Source: a virus. From it: a DNA stretch of 30,446 nt. The translations under genes were made by a program, and so were the position numbers. The notes beneath the pieces are model-generated. The model saw only the letters and a program-made list of their open reading frames with translations, ran no database searches and had not been told where the DNA came from. Shown here piece after piece: positions 6,828 to 16,500 of the stretch. Every line of letters starts with the position of its first letter. Within the stretch, counting starts at the first letter, position 1. The stretch spans positions 1 to 30,446 of the IMG/VR virus record IMGVR_UViG_3300001356_000004. The stretch is one strand, 5' to 3'.

Positions 6828-7489
6828 TTGATAAGTACTTTTCTGAAATCTTTGACATCTCTTTCATGTCGTATCTCAACAATTAGAAATACCCAACACA
6901 AGGGCGGCCAATATTTATTTGGGCTATCCTCGCAATATCTTCTAGCAGCCGCGAATTTTAATCTATCTCTTTCACAAGGAGTAGTTACATTTTTCTTTAT
7001 CTCCAATAGTAATACAACCCCATTGGTAAGTACAACGTAGAAGTCTGGAAAATACGTGCGATGCTTTCCGTTCCACTTATATGGTATTCTAACAGTATCT
7101 TTCTCGAAATTCTCGACTGCACCAAGATCGTCCAACATCTTAGCTACAATTTGTTCGGTAGACCTCTTGTGACAAACGATCTTCCCGCTCTTGACCGTGT
7201 CTATTGTAACACAGCCTCCTGCGGGAAACCTATTGGTAGCAAACTGTAGTCTAATGGCACGGGATATGGCGCGAGAGCAGCGCCTTTTGTACCCCTTTCT
7301 TTTCCACACAGCCTGCATTGCGATGGATTTTGTACATCTAATTCCGATCTGATTGTGAGCAAGTTTGATAGATTGGGAATGGCGCTCACGTGCCCCCGGA
7401 TCAGCCCAATGTTTCCGTTGCCCCGCTATCATTTGTTCTCTAAATTCCGGGTCTTTCCACTTTAGCTTAAGCGCCTCACTGCGATTCAT
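6803..7489 (-). CDS. PD-(D/E)XK homing endonuclease inserted in helicase gene
   Basis: The start is ATG 7489 (MNRSEALKLKWKDPEF), with GAGAGGG upstream, two bases after the helicase N-part stop. Residues 8-40 contain two W-x-D-P repeats (KWKDPEFREQM, HWADPGARERH), DNA-binding modules common in phage homing endonucleases. Residues 115-190 hold a PD-(D/E)XK nuclease core: STEQ, then YFPDF and LLEIKK. The product is 228 residues long. It shares its layout with the 26812-27699 gene. Its role would be to cut uninterrupted helicase alleles and spread by repair; it is not an intein, because the flanking helicase parts carry their own stop and start. Confidence 0.8.
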   Translation of the reverse strand: MNRSEALKLKWKDPEFREQMIAGQRKHWADPGARERHSQSIKLAHNQIGIRCTKSIAMQAVWKRKGYKRRCSRAISRAIRLQFATNRFPAGGCVTIDTVKSGKIVCHKRSTEQIVAKMLDDLGAVENFEKDTVRIPYKWNGKHRTYFPDFYVVLTNGVVLLLEIKKNVTTPCERDRLKFAAARRYCEDSPNKYWPPLCWVFLIVEIRHERDVKDFRKVLIKCSTTRDT

Positions 7490-7491
7490 CC

Positions 7492-8385
7492 TCAATCCCT
7501 CTCTATGTGATTGGAATACATAAGCCTGATTGATATTCCCTTAGCTAGAACATTCTCCTTCATCCCTCGCGTAACTGGATACTCGTACACAACTGGGCCA
7601 CACAATCCCCACGATCTTAGGCGGACATCTTTCTTGGACAAGCCTAAGGTCGCCGTCAACCCAAATACCACCATAGGCTTAGCTACATTTATAACCTTAA
7701 AATTTGTTTTCCCTAATTGAGTGTGAAGTTCATCTACGATTATTACTGGGACGTGGGTATACCATTCCAGAAATTTCCTATCTCGCAGATGTTCTCCAAG
7801 AGTCTGGCGAGTGGCTATTGTTACACGCTCCAAGTTGAATTTTGATTCCCCAACCTTACCTACATTCTCACCCAAATGCTTCTTTATGTCATGTCTAGCT
7901 TGTTCCAGAAGATTCAATTGATCGACTATAAATAGCAATCCACATTTCAATCTAGAAGCCAGCATTGCTGCGACCCTTGTTTTGCCACTTCCTGTTGCGC
8001 TTAAAACTAATCCTCCACCCTTGTATATCGCTTTCTGCATCTGGTCTACGCAGATATTCTGAAACTCATATTTTCCTTCAGAAACTACCCAATGGCGCTC
8101 ACTCGTCCTGTGAATGCCTATATGGTGGTGAGCGTGTATCTTGAATTTTACGTGCTCCTCTTTTTCGATCTCACGATACGTAGCCCAAAATAGTCCAGCC
8201 GGGAGTTGGTTTCTTTTCAGGAGCTTGATCTTTCCATCCCAACCTGGGAAGCGGTCCATCATCCAGCGATAGTTCGGGACGGTGTAGGACCAATATCGCA
8301 GTAGCTTCTTTAGGGGATATGGTTCCGTCAGGTAGGCAGTGCGGCCTGAAACGTAAACGTGAATCTTGTAGTGTGAGTGGGGCAA
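7492..8385 (-). CDS. SF2 helicase, N-terminal RecA-like lobe (split gene)
   Basis: A 297-residue first half of a UvsW-like helicase. The N-terminal 110 residues (YKIHVYVSGRTAYLTEPYPL) are a phage-type leading domain. Then come Walker A (SATGSGKTRVAAML), the DEAH-type box VIIVDELHT and motif III FGLTATL. It ends at IERD, exactly where the second lobe should begin. The start is placed at TTG 8385, because the next in-frame start upstream (TTG 8412) is inside the TATAAT box, and because the spacing from the promoter and a GAGAG mirrors the promoter at 2850-2878. It is transcribed from that promoter and co-transcribed with the endonuclease and the second lobe. Confidence 0.8.
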   Translation of the reverse strand: MPHSHYKIHVYVSGRTAYLTEPYPLKKLLRYWSYTVPNYRWMMDRFPGWDGKIKLLKRNQLPAGLFWATYREIEKEEHVKFKIHAHHHIGIHRTSERHWVVSEGKYEFQNICVDQMQKAIYKGGGLVLSATGSGKTRVAAMLASRLKCGLLFIVDQLNLLEQARHDIKKHLGENVGKVGESKFNLERVTIATRQTLGEHLRDRKFLEWYTHVPVIIVDELHTQLGKTNFKVINVAKPMVVFGLTATLGLSKKDVRLRSWGLCGPVVYEYPVTRGMKENVLAKGISIRLMYSNHIERD

Positions 8386-8403
8386 AACTTTGCTCTCACT
8401 TGC

Positions 8404-8432
8404 ATTATACAAAACTGGAGTTTTATTTTGGA
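8404..8432 (-). promoter_or_regulatory. sigma70-like promoter before the split helicase
   Basis: On the minus strand TCCAAA (8432-8427), a 17-nt spacer and TATAAT (8409-8404). The context TTTTGTATAATG matches two other promoters of this window. It lies in the 65 nt between the tail-tip stop and the helicase start, and separates virion genes from replication genes. Confidence 0.6.
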
Positions 8433-8450
8433 TCGAAGCGGAGAAGGGCT

Positions 8451-11400
8451 TTATGTGATGGGTTCAACGACCCAGGCTGGTTGACCATTAGCTCCAATTG
8501 GGTAGCCAGCCGTCAATGCGCCTAAGGTTGCGGGGAGTACGCCACTGACCATGAGATTCGCTGCGACACCGTTACGCACCAAACTATTGTTCCAAGGCTT
8601 ACCGCTTTCGCCCGAGCCCGAGTTTGTTATTTCTCCGGCGATGCTCACCGTCGCCGTACTATCTACAGCACACGCCCAATAGTAATATCCTGGCGGAAGT
8701 GTAACTGCTCCTCCAGTCGGATTTATCGTGTACGTGAAATTGTTGAAGTTCATAGTCAGGTTATCCCAACCAATCAGCTTATTCCCATTGAAGTCGTAGA
8801 CACCAAAACCCGCATGCACTCCCGAAGTATTGGATGATCTTATCGTGAGCCTGTTGAAAGTGAATGCACTCTCCAATTTGAACATCCAAATCTGCAGTTG
8901 ATTGATTGTTCCCGTGTTGATATTTCCAATACCTAGCGGCTGGAACTCTAACGACGTCCCTTCCCAATTACCCAACATCGCCGGGAATGCGTTTCCTTGA
9001 GGACCAACGATAATTCCCGTTGCGGCTATTGGTGGAATCCCTGATGATCCGCCCCAGGCTACAAAGCTTGGAATACCGTCGCCTAAAGCATCGAACGGAG
9101 TTACTTTGAATAGCCTGGGGTTTAACCAATCCGGACTCGGAATCGGAGCTTGGGTAAGTAATTGCGGGTTACTAGGATGATCGGTAGTGAATCTAGTGTA
9201 TACTACCGCCGCAGTAGCGTCAAATGTCTCTACGCGATGCCCATCGGGTAGTCCTTGGATAATGGACCATTTCAGGTTTTGGGACGGTAAATCTACGAAT
9301 AGACCAGAAATAGATGGAATAATAAATGACGGAATAATCGTGGGAGCTGAATAATCCCACGTCAGATTGAAAAATAGTAACGCTAACCCTCCTATTCGAC
9401 TCCCCGGGGTCGCTGACTCTAGTATAGCCAATGCCTTTTGGATATCTGGCGCTGTAAGATCAATCGTCAGATCTGATGGAGCGAATACTGGTCTCTGTAG
9501 AATTGCCCCTGGAGGAGCTCCCGGTATGAAAAAATTGAATCCGAAACCCGCCACAATATTTGGAGGAAAACCAGCCACTAATCCGTTAAGTGGCATGGTT
9601 GCAATATTTTCACCTGCTACGATTATACCATTCGGAGGGTAGAAAAATTCAAATGTCTGCGCATCTATAACTGCGCCCACCGTAAAAGTTCCACAGAAAA
9701 TAGAATCATCGAATCTAGATGGAGGTATTATTCCAAATCCAAAATGCGGAGGGAAAGAGGGCGTAAGTGACACCTGTGCCTGAGCACATGCTCTTGCTCC
9801 TATACAGAATAATTGTCCTGGAGACAGACCATGAGGACTTCTCGTAACTATTTTAGCAATCGGAGTAGAAGTAGAGGTAGCGCTGGACAAACTACCACTG
9901 GCAGTCAACGCGTATCCATTCCGTGATACTAACTGCATCGTTCCCAAAGGCGACGCTGCTTCCCCTCCCTTTTGGTCGGGCATTGGTTGGCCGAACTCAT
10001 AGGAATAGAAAATCCTATCGAAAAATCCTGCCGTATTGAATCCAGATGCCGGAGGCGCTAATACCCTAAACCCCGCGAAACTGGAATCACTTGGACAAGT
10101 AACCAGTACGATGTCCCCTACAGTAAACGGAACGTCAGGATTGTTGTAACCGGGCGCACCAATCGGAACGGAGCTATAATAACTCGTAGTGCCTGGTCCG
10201 AGCGCCGGTCCAGAGGCAAATGGAGGATTGAATGGAGCAATGTCTACATTAAATCGATTGAACCAATTTAATGATATCGTCGGGTTCGTATTTGGGTCTT
10301 GTGGAATTTGTACTATAATATCCCCTGAAACTCCACTCGCAGCCAGAGCTCTAAGCTCTATGCCATATATATCTCTAACATCTCCTGCAAAGTCAGCCAC
10401 AATCGTCGTAGCGTTGGAACTGACTAGAGTCGGAGCGGACGGCACAAGTGGATAGACTATTCTCAGAGCTTTGCTGAATCTTGAGAATACATTATTGTTC
10501 AACCCTCGGAGATAGAATGTTTGGTCTCTGACTGTTCTAGGAAGTGTGAATTGGTCTACGGTGAAAATACCAACTCTTCCCGCCCCTGTCGTTCCCCATC
10601 CACTGTCTACATATCTTACTTCACATCCCGTGGCTCCTATGCTGTGCAGAATCCCATTGGAAGCACCGGCGTTTGGCTCTACTCCTCCGCTCAAATCTAC
10701 CACTATGTAATTCCCGCTGACGGCGTTTACAATGGAAATAACCTGAGCACTATTCAACGTAGGCAGATGAGCATTCAGGACTTGAGGCAGAGTAATCGGA
10801 CTTGGCGGGGAGACGGTCTGAGTAGGCACCAGAAGATTCTGTTCTGACTCTAAGAAAGCGGGGAGCAGCTTCTCCAAGTAGAGGTCTGGGCCATAGTCTA
10901 GGGAAATAGTCAGAACCTCTTGACGTATCTCCACTACTTGAATTCTAACAGTGTTGACGAAGAAGTTCTGTCCTGAGACTCCGCGTGCTGGAGAGTTGAC
11001 ATAGAAAAACAGTCCGGTATGCGGGTAGCCGTACATGCTTGGGTTGAACAGAGTCTCGAATCCCCACGGTTCCGTCTCTATCGTGTATGACCCTTGCCAC
11101 TGCGGATACTCTCTGTCCAGAATAGCGGCTCCGGCAGCGGCTTCACATTCATCTGATGTCCTGGGTAACGGGGACAGGTTTTGCATGATTGCCGAGCGAA
11201 TACCACTGTCCCCACTTACCTTAGCTTCATTCGCAATCGCAGCTGTGTCCCTGACCCTCGCTACACTTTGCCCGGCGGCCCAGCTTTGGCAGCGTATCCT
11301 AGCCCCAACTGACGGAATATCATCTGTGTAGAATGACAGCGAGAATGCCTCACCTGACAGCGATATCTGCGCTGACTGGTTTATCATTCCAAAACCTAGC

Positions 11401-13418
11401 TGGTACGGAGTAGCGATTGTAAGCTGTGACGGCAGTACGGGCAGCTTTCCTCCGCTCGTACCCGTGAGAGATTGTACCGTCAGGTATCCTTGTGGTGGAA
11501 GCGACAGAAGCGTGTAATTTATCGCAACGTTGAGATCTAGTCCACTAAGCAGAACGTAGGTCGCAAATGGCGGCAACGTTACATGAGGGATAAAGAATTT
11601 CGTGACTGCTGGCGGAGGCGCGGCAGGGAACAATCCGAAGAGCGGGAACTGTTGTTGAATTACGTAGTTCCCTAGATTCACATCCGTAATCACCCAAGTA
11701 ATCGTCCCTGACGCGGCTAGATTCTGAGCCCCGTAAGTCGTAGTTTGAGTCAGATTTGTATACGGACGTGTGAATCTATTGGGCGCTTCAGCTCCTATCC
11801 ATGTCTGGAGAACGTATTGGTGGTTCGGCTGACTGACTACTGGCGTTCCCGTAACCGCCCCATTGTAGAGCGGATACATATAGATTCCAGCAGCTCCTGA
11901 TGCAGTAACGATTGTTGCATCAGCGCCAAACGTGATCGTACCATTGTCGTTGGCGGGTCCATAACTAGCCGGAAGGATTCCTGGATTCTGCGGTGTACAC
12001 GTCAAGATGAAATATGGATTCCCGTTAGCGTCAGCAAGCTGGACAATGGACGTGATGAACAGTTCCTGCCCATTCAGGAACGTAGCCGTAAGTCCAGCGC
12101 AAGTACCAACATTGCCTGGGGATAGGGTTGTGTTTGTACCACTGATGGATAGAGCGACAGCCATTGTCGCTCCTGTCGTGGATACTTGGAAAATAGTGAA
12201 CGCCCCCAGATTTGGCTGTCCTTGGATTTTGAATCCAGCTAGGCAGTGTCCCGGATCAAACTCAAACGTCTCTTCGAAGATACCCCCTATTACTCCACCA
12301 CCTCCGGAAGCGGTATCGTTGAATATGATCTGACCATGCTGTAGATTCAATCCTCCGCCCAACTCTAGACCATTCTGAGCTTGGATGAATGTCGCATTTT
12401 GGATTGGAGTATAAGTCTGAGACGTTCCCTTCTGTACGACGTTCAGCGCCCCTAGAGGATTCCCATTCGAATCAGAGAGGCTTATCGTGTTCTGTGGGTC
12501 ATTAACGATCCACGTTCCTGTTTGGAAGCCCCCTTCTGTCCAATCATCTTGCAGAAGATTAGATGAGTTACCTTGGAAAACCTGATGCTTGAACTGGAAG
12601 TTGGAAGTAAACCCGTCTCCTACGAAGTAATTGTCCCAATTTGCTTGTGGTTCTGTATCTCCCAGTACGATACAATCGTTGACTGGCGGAACGTTGACTA
12701 CGCTTGTCTTCATTTGGAGCGGGAATAGTTGTCGCTCCACTTGCGTAGTCTCATCGTAAGCTATTCCTAATCCTCCGACATTGGTTCCCGTTTTCCCGAA
12801 TGGTTGGTAGATTATCTGCTTGTTGACTACCTTGTAATAGTACCTGTTTTGGTCGGCAAATGTCTTGGCAATATCTGACCACGTTTGAGACGGATCGTAC
12901 TGGTAGTAGGGAATCAGATTCCCGCTTGCCATCAGGGAAGTGTTAAAGAACCCCGGCATCAAAGCATCGGCTATGGCAGCGAGTATCTGAGAATCCGTCT
13001 GTCCAACGAATGCGGGGATGTACGGTATCGACTGGCAGTTCAGCAACCATTCATCCGACGTGACGTTGACGTTGAATGTCAATTGCTGAAACTTCTGCGC
13101 GGGAAGGCCTTGATTCAGCCCTAGAAAATCAGGCTCCGGTTGGTTTGTGACAAATCCCGTAGCTAGAACAGCAGGAGCGCCGGATGCGCTTAGGTATCCC
13201 GGAGCGGTTGAGTATACGTCACTGACCACCTTGACGTAGGTTGAGCGGGAAGGGACAACGAATACATTGTCTATTGCGGATAACTGGAATGTCGTGAGAG
13301 TTGGAACGTTGATGCTATCTTCTACGGTCAGCGATCCATCTAAGACATACTTCGTGTAATCAACATAGCCCTTACCATTACTGGGGGCTGACTTGCCGGA
13401 ATCAATCAAAACACGCAT
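8451..13418 (-). CDS. large tail-tip / receptor-binding protein
   Basis: A 1655-residue protein directly after the tape measure, where siphophages encode distal-tail, tail-associated and receptor-binding proteins. The first 250 residues (LTVEDSINVPTLTTFQL, WSDIAKTFADQNRYYYKV) look like a baseplate-hub or distal-tail domain. The middle is beta-rich with many Gly, Asn, Thr and Pro; residues near 990-1030 (SAPTLVSSNATTIVADF) look fibronectin III-like. The last 250 residues (FNRLTIRSSNTSGVHAGFGVY, PPGYYYWACAVDS) resemble a carbohydrate-binding jelly roll. No separate Dit/Tal genes follow, so one protein may combine these roles. ATG 13418 has no Shine-Dalgarno and lies 10 nt after intergenic element B. 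Domain names are inference. Confidence 0.7.
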   Translation of the reverse strand: MRVLIDSGKSAPSNGKGYVDYTKYVLDGSLTVEDSINVPTLTTFQLSAIDNVFVVPSRSTYVKVVSDVYSTAPGYLSASGAPAVLATGFVTNQPEPDFLGLNQGLPAQKFQQLTFNVNVTSDEWLLNCQSIPYIPAFVGQTDSQILAAIADALMPGFFNTSLMASGNLIPYYQYDPSQTWSDIAKTFADQNRYYYKVVNKQIIYQPFGKTGTNVGGLGIAYDETTQVERQLFPLQMKTSVVNVPPVNDCIVLGDTEPQANWDNYFVGDGFTSNFQFKHQVFQGNSSNLLQDDWTEGGFQTGTWIVNDPQNTISLSDSNGNPLGALNVVQKGTSQTYTPIQNATFIQAQNGLELGGGLNLQHGQIIFNDTASGGGGVIGGIFEETFEFDPGHCLAGFKIQGQPNLGAFTIFQVSTTGATMAVALSISGTNTTLSPGNVGTCAGLTATFLNGQELFITSIVQLADANGNPYFILTCTPQNPGILPASYGPANDNGTITFGADATIVTASGAAGIYMYPLYNGAVTGTPVVSQPNHQYVLQTWIGAEAPNRFTRPYTNLTQTTTYGAQNLAASGTITWVITDVNLGNYVIQQQFPLFGLFPAAPPPAVTKFFIPHVTLPPFATYVLLSGLDLNVAINYTLLSLPPQGYLTVQSLTGTSGGKLPVLPSQLTIATPYQLGFGMINQSAQISLSGEAFSLSFYTDDIPSVGARIRCQSWAAGQSVARVRDTAAIANEAKVSGDSGIRSAIMQNLSPLPRTSDECEAAAGAAILDREYPQWQGSYTIETEPWGFETLFNPSMYGYPHTGLFFYVNSPARGVSGQNFFVNTVRIQVVEIRQEVLTISLDYGPDLYLEKLLPAFLESEQNLLVPTQTVSPPSPITLPQVLNAHLPTLNSAQVISIVNAVSGNYIVVDLSGGVEPNAGASNGILHSIGATGCEVRYVDSGWGTTGAGRVGIFTVDQFTLPRTVRDQTFYLRGLNNNVFSRFSKALRIVYPLVPSAPTLVSSNATTIVADFAGDVRDIYGIELRALAASGVSGDIIVQIPQDPNTNPTISLNWFNRFNVDIAPFNPPFASGPALGPGTTSYYSSVPIGAPGYNNPDVPFTVGDIVLVTCPSDSSFAGFRVLAPPASGFNTAGFFDRIFYSYEFGQPMPDQKGGEAASPLGTMQLVSRNGYALTASGSLSSATSTSTPIAKIVTRSPHGLSPGQLFCIGARACAQAQVSLTPSFPPHFGFGIIPPSRFDDSIFCGTFTVGAVIDAQTFEFFYPPNGIIVAGENIATMPLNGLVAGFPPNIVAGFGFNFFIPGAPPGAILQRPVFAPSDLTIDLTAPDIQKALAILESATPGSRIGGLALLFFNLTWDYSAPTIIPSFIIPSISGLFVDLPSQNLKWSIIQGLPDGHRVETFDATAAVVYTRFTTDHPSNPQLLTQAPIPSPDWLNPRLFKVTPFDALGDGIPSFVAWGGSSGIPPIAATGIIVGPQGNAFPAMLGNWEGTSLEFQPLGIGNINTGTINQLQIWMFKLESAFTFNRLTIRSSNTSGVHAGFGVYDFNGNKLIGWDNLTMNFNNFTYTINPTGGAVTLPPGYYYWACAVDSTATVSIAGEITNSGSGESGKPWNNSLVRNGVAANLMVSGVLPATLGALTAGYPIGANGQPAWVVEPIT

Positions 13419-13428
13419 TTGATGACGT

Positions 13429-13519
13429 TATAACTCTAACGCTAGTGCAGTTTCCCTGCGTTTTAAGCGTAGTTTGGACGCCGGATGGGGCTTAGCAGGG
13501 CGAAACTGCAAAACGGGCT
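13429..13519. repeat. 91-bp conserved intergenic element, copy B
   Basis: Same conserved blocks, order and length as 4465-4555. Here the foldback is TGCAGTTTCCCTGC (13446-13459) with GCAGGG and AAACTGCA (13495-13510), a 14-bp stem with a 2-nt bulge; the pairing partners differ from copy A, although the conserved strand is the same. It starts 12 nt after the tape-measure stop and ends 10 nt before the tail-tip start. TATAAC (minus strand GTTATAAC) could serve as a -10 box, but no -35 is evident. Confidence 0.75.
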
Positions 13520-13531
13520 GTAATGACGTTC

Positions 13532-16500
13532 TCACAGATATTCTCTCCTGAAGCCGGCTGATCCGTATCTGCCCCTGGTTTGATAGCTTTGATTGAACAT
13601 CGACTCTAATGCTCCAGCAGGACCCGTCGGTAATGTAGCCATCTTGCTCATGGTGTCATTCAGCGCTGAGAGATATTGCATCTCATAGTTGATCTGATCC
13701 TGACGAGCAGAGATAACATTCATCTCCAGATTTGTCCTTTTCATTGTAGCACCATACAAATCATTCTCTACCGACCAACGCTCAGTTCCTCCGGAAATTG
13801 GACTTGGCATGATAGGCGATGGCCCTAGTCTCCCAAAGTCTTTACCAAATCCCTTAATGGTCTTAAGTATTCCTACAACGGGTTTGGGGAGTACCCACTC
13901 CCCTTCATCCGCGAAGATAGGCCCCGTTTTTGTTACTGGCCCCCCAGTTTGATATTGAGGAAGCGATTGTAGCCATGTACTCAAATCCCCTAATCCCAAA
14001 TAAGGAAAACCACCCGCCTTTATAACAGCGGCCATAAAATCTTGAGTTAAACTCTGAGCTACCACTGCCTTACTCTGTCCAGAGGCCGTCATGTAGGCCT
14101 GAACGTCACCTACAAGATTGGGATTTTCCTTAACAGCATTGCTCCACATTGTTCCAAATGCTCCCGTAGGCTGCGGATAACTCATTGGGTTTGTTGTCAC
14201 GGGCACTGGAGCAAGTGGTGTAGGACTACCTACAATAGGACCACCTATAGGAATTCCTCCGAGAGACGGACCTCCAAAGGGACCACCATTTCCTCCGACA
14301 ATGGGGCCTCCTCCCGCCCCAACTTTTGCCCCCGTATATCCTTGTTTGATTCCCGTGAGCACGGCTTGGAGATTAGTTGCTAACTGCCCCATACTCGTAG
14401 AAACAGATTGTGTGTTTGTGTTCAAATCATTCATTGAATTCGACACAGCTTGATACGGAGTCTGCCCCCCTCCTCCTGTATATCCTGGAATAGAACTAGG
14501 AGCGATTCCTGGAGTAGTAGGTTGCGCGAATGGCGTGCCTGGAGGCAATCCCTGAGGACCTGTAGGTGCAGGAGTGTTAGTAGCGGTAACCGTCGATGCT
14601 GCAATCTGTGCCCCCGACTGAATCCACTGAATGAAGCTATTCATGTCGTAACCGGAAGTATTCGCGTCGTCCGCATAAGGTTTAGCCTCAGCGACTACAG
14701 ACTGGCGCTGATAAGATCCCGCCGGAGTCTGCATTGCGTTCCACAGATTCATCAGGAAATTCGGGTCCAGATTATTGAGATAGTTTGTGATGCTCTGGTA
14801 CTGCTGTGGAATCTGAGATAGATAGTTCGTCGCTCCTCCAACTCCCGTAAGTATTCCTGGAGGGACGTTACCTCCAAGCCCCAGACTTCCCATCAACGTT
14901 GTCAGCAAACCTGTTCCTGTCGGCGTGCTTCCCAACGCAGTTAGTTGATTCATCAACGAGCCTGATGCCATTCCTGCTTGTAGTTCCTGGACCACCTGGA
15001 GCAATGCGGCGGTTTGCTGATTTTGTGTGTCCGCTTGTTGCTCTTGCAGACTTAACAACTGCGCCTCTAATCCAATGCGCGTAGTAGCTAGATCGAATAT
15101 CTTTTGCTCTGTCTGGACTTTGTATTGCTGCAAAGCAATCTGTTCGTCTATCTGCTGCAACTGCATGTTAGCTTGGTACTGAATTTGTCCTATCTGTTGC
15201 CCCTTCGTCATCGCCGTGGTGCGCTGGCGAGTAAGTACCCCCTGAGTCAAGATGTCATACTCTTGCTGAGCTTCCTGATTGATAATCTGCTGACGCTGGT
15301 ACTCCAGATTCAAGAGAGTGAGAGAGTCTTGGATAGCCTGCTGTTGCGCTTGATTCAACTGTTGGCCTAGCGTAGTAACGTAGGCTTGCAGACTCTCATT
15401 CAAATACAATTGAGCGTTAGCTACAGCTTGAGCATTCCCTCCAGCCGCAGATGAAAACTGCTGGTACTTCTCGATAATCTGATCCAAAGATTGCACGTAC
15501 TGCTGGAAGGGTAGTGGATTGGAAAGTATCGCGACTTGCTGATCTAGTTGACTCAAGAGTTGCTGTTGTGAGTTCACCAACTGCGCGATTTGCGTGTCTA
15601 TCTGGTCAATGACCGCCTGCCCCTGACTTGGAGTGAAACCCTTCTTTCCTCCCCCACCCTTACTAGCTTTAGGATCGTGGGAAAGCATCTTAATAGCAGC
15701 TTCTCGTTCTTGTCTCATATCTTGAATTGCTGTACTAAGAGTAATAGCTCCTTCAGTCATCGAATCAACGATAGCTTGCATCTGATCTTGGATTTTGTGG
15801 ATGTCCTGGTGCAACTGCTTTTCCTGAGCGCCAAAAATTCCCCCGGCAATTGCTCCTCCAACTCCGCCAGCTAACGCTCCCCACGGACCAAATGCGGCCC
15901 CAAATTTCAACCCTGCCATTCCTCCACTCAATGCTCCACTCGCTCCTGTCTTACCTGCGGTTATTCCTTGTACTACTCCTTGTATCCCCTTCACCCATCC
16001 TTCTATTGCACCTACAAGATCATTCATCTTTGAACCAAAATCACTCGCACCGTTCGCGGCCTCGGATGAACTATCGAATAATTTCGTAAAGGAGTTAGAC
16101 AGATTCTTCATTGGAGCAAGTAATTGTGAAGAGGCACTTTGATCTCCACCCCCGGGAGCGCCTGGAGCATTCTGAGCAACGCCAGCCGAAGCCGTGTTTA
16201 ACGGAGCGGGAGTAGTCGCAGGATACATACCAGGAGCAGGTAGTGCCCCAGGAGATACAACACTCTTAACTTTGAATACTAACTGCTGTAATGCGTCTAC
16301 AGCTTTTTTCAAAGCGACAACGAATTTCTCTATAGCTCCAGCAGGATGAATCGTCTCTCCCCCATGAGCCACAACGGGGACAGGGCCACTTCCCGGAACT
16401 TCACCTCCATGCTGGAACGAAGGTCCAATCGGGCCATAGGAAGGTCCACCTACTCTAGATACTCCTTTCTTACCCCCCAATGCTTGCGCGTGAGCACGCA

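Noticed and set aside
6803-8385. Intein in the SF2 helicase
   Set aside because: The N-part ends with a stop codon before the endonuclease, and there are no intein splice-junction residues (Cys/Ser start, His-Asn end). Free-standing gene insertion fits better.
4465-13519. Group I intron remnant in the repeated elements
   Set aside because: No P/Q/R/S-type core motifs were seen and the elements lie between complete genes.
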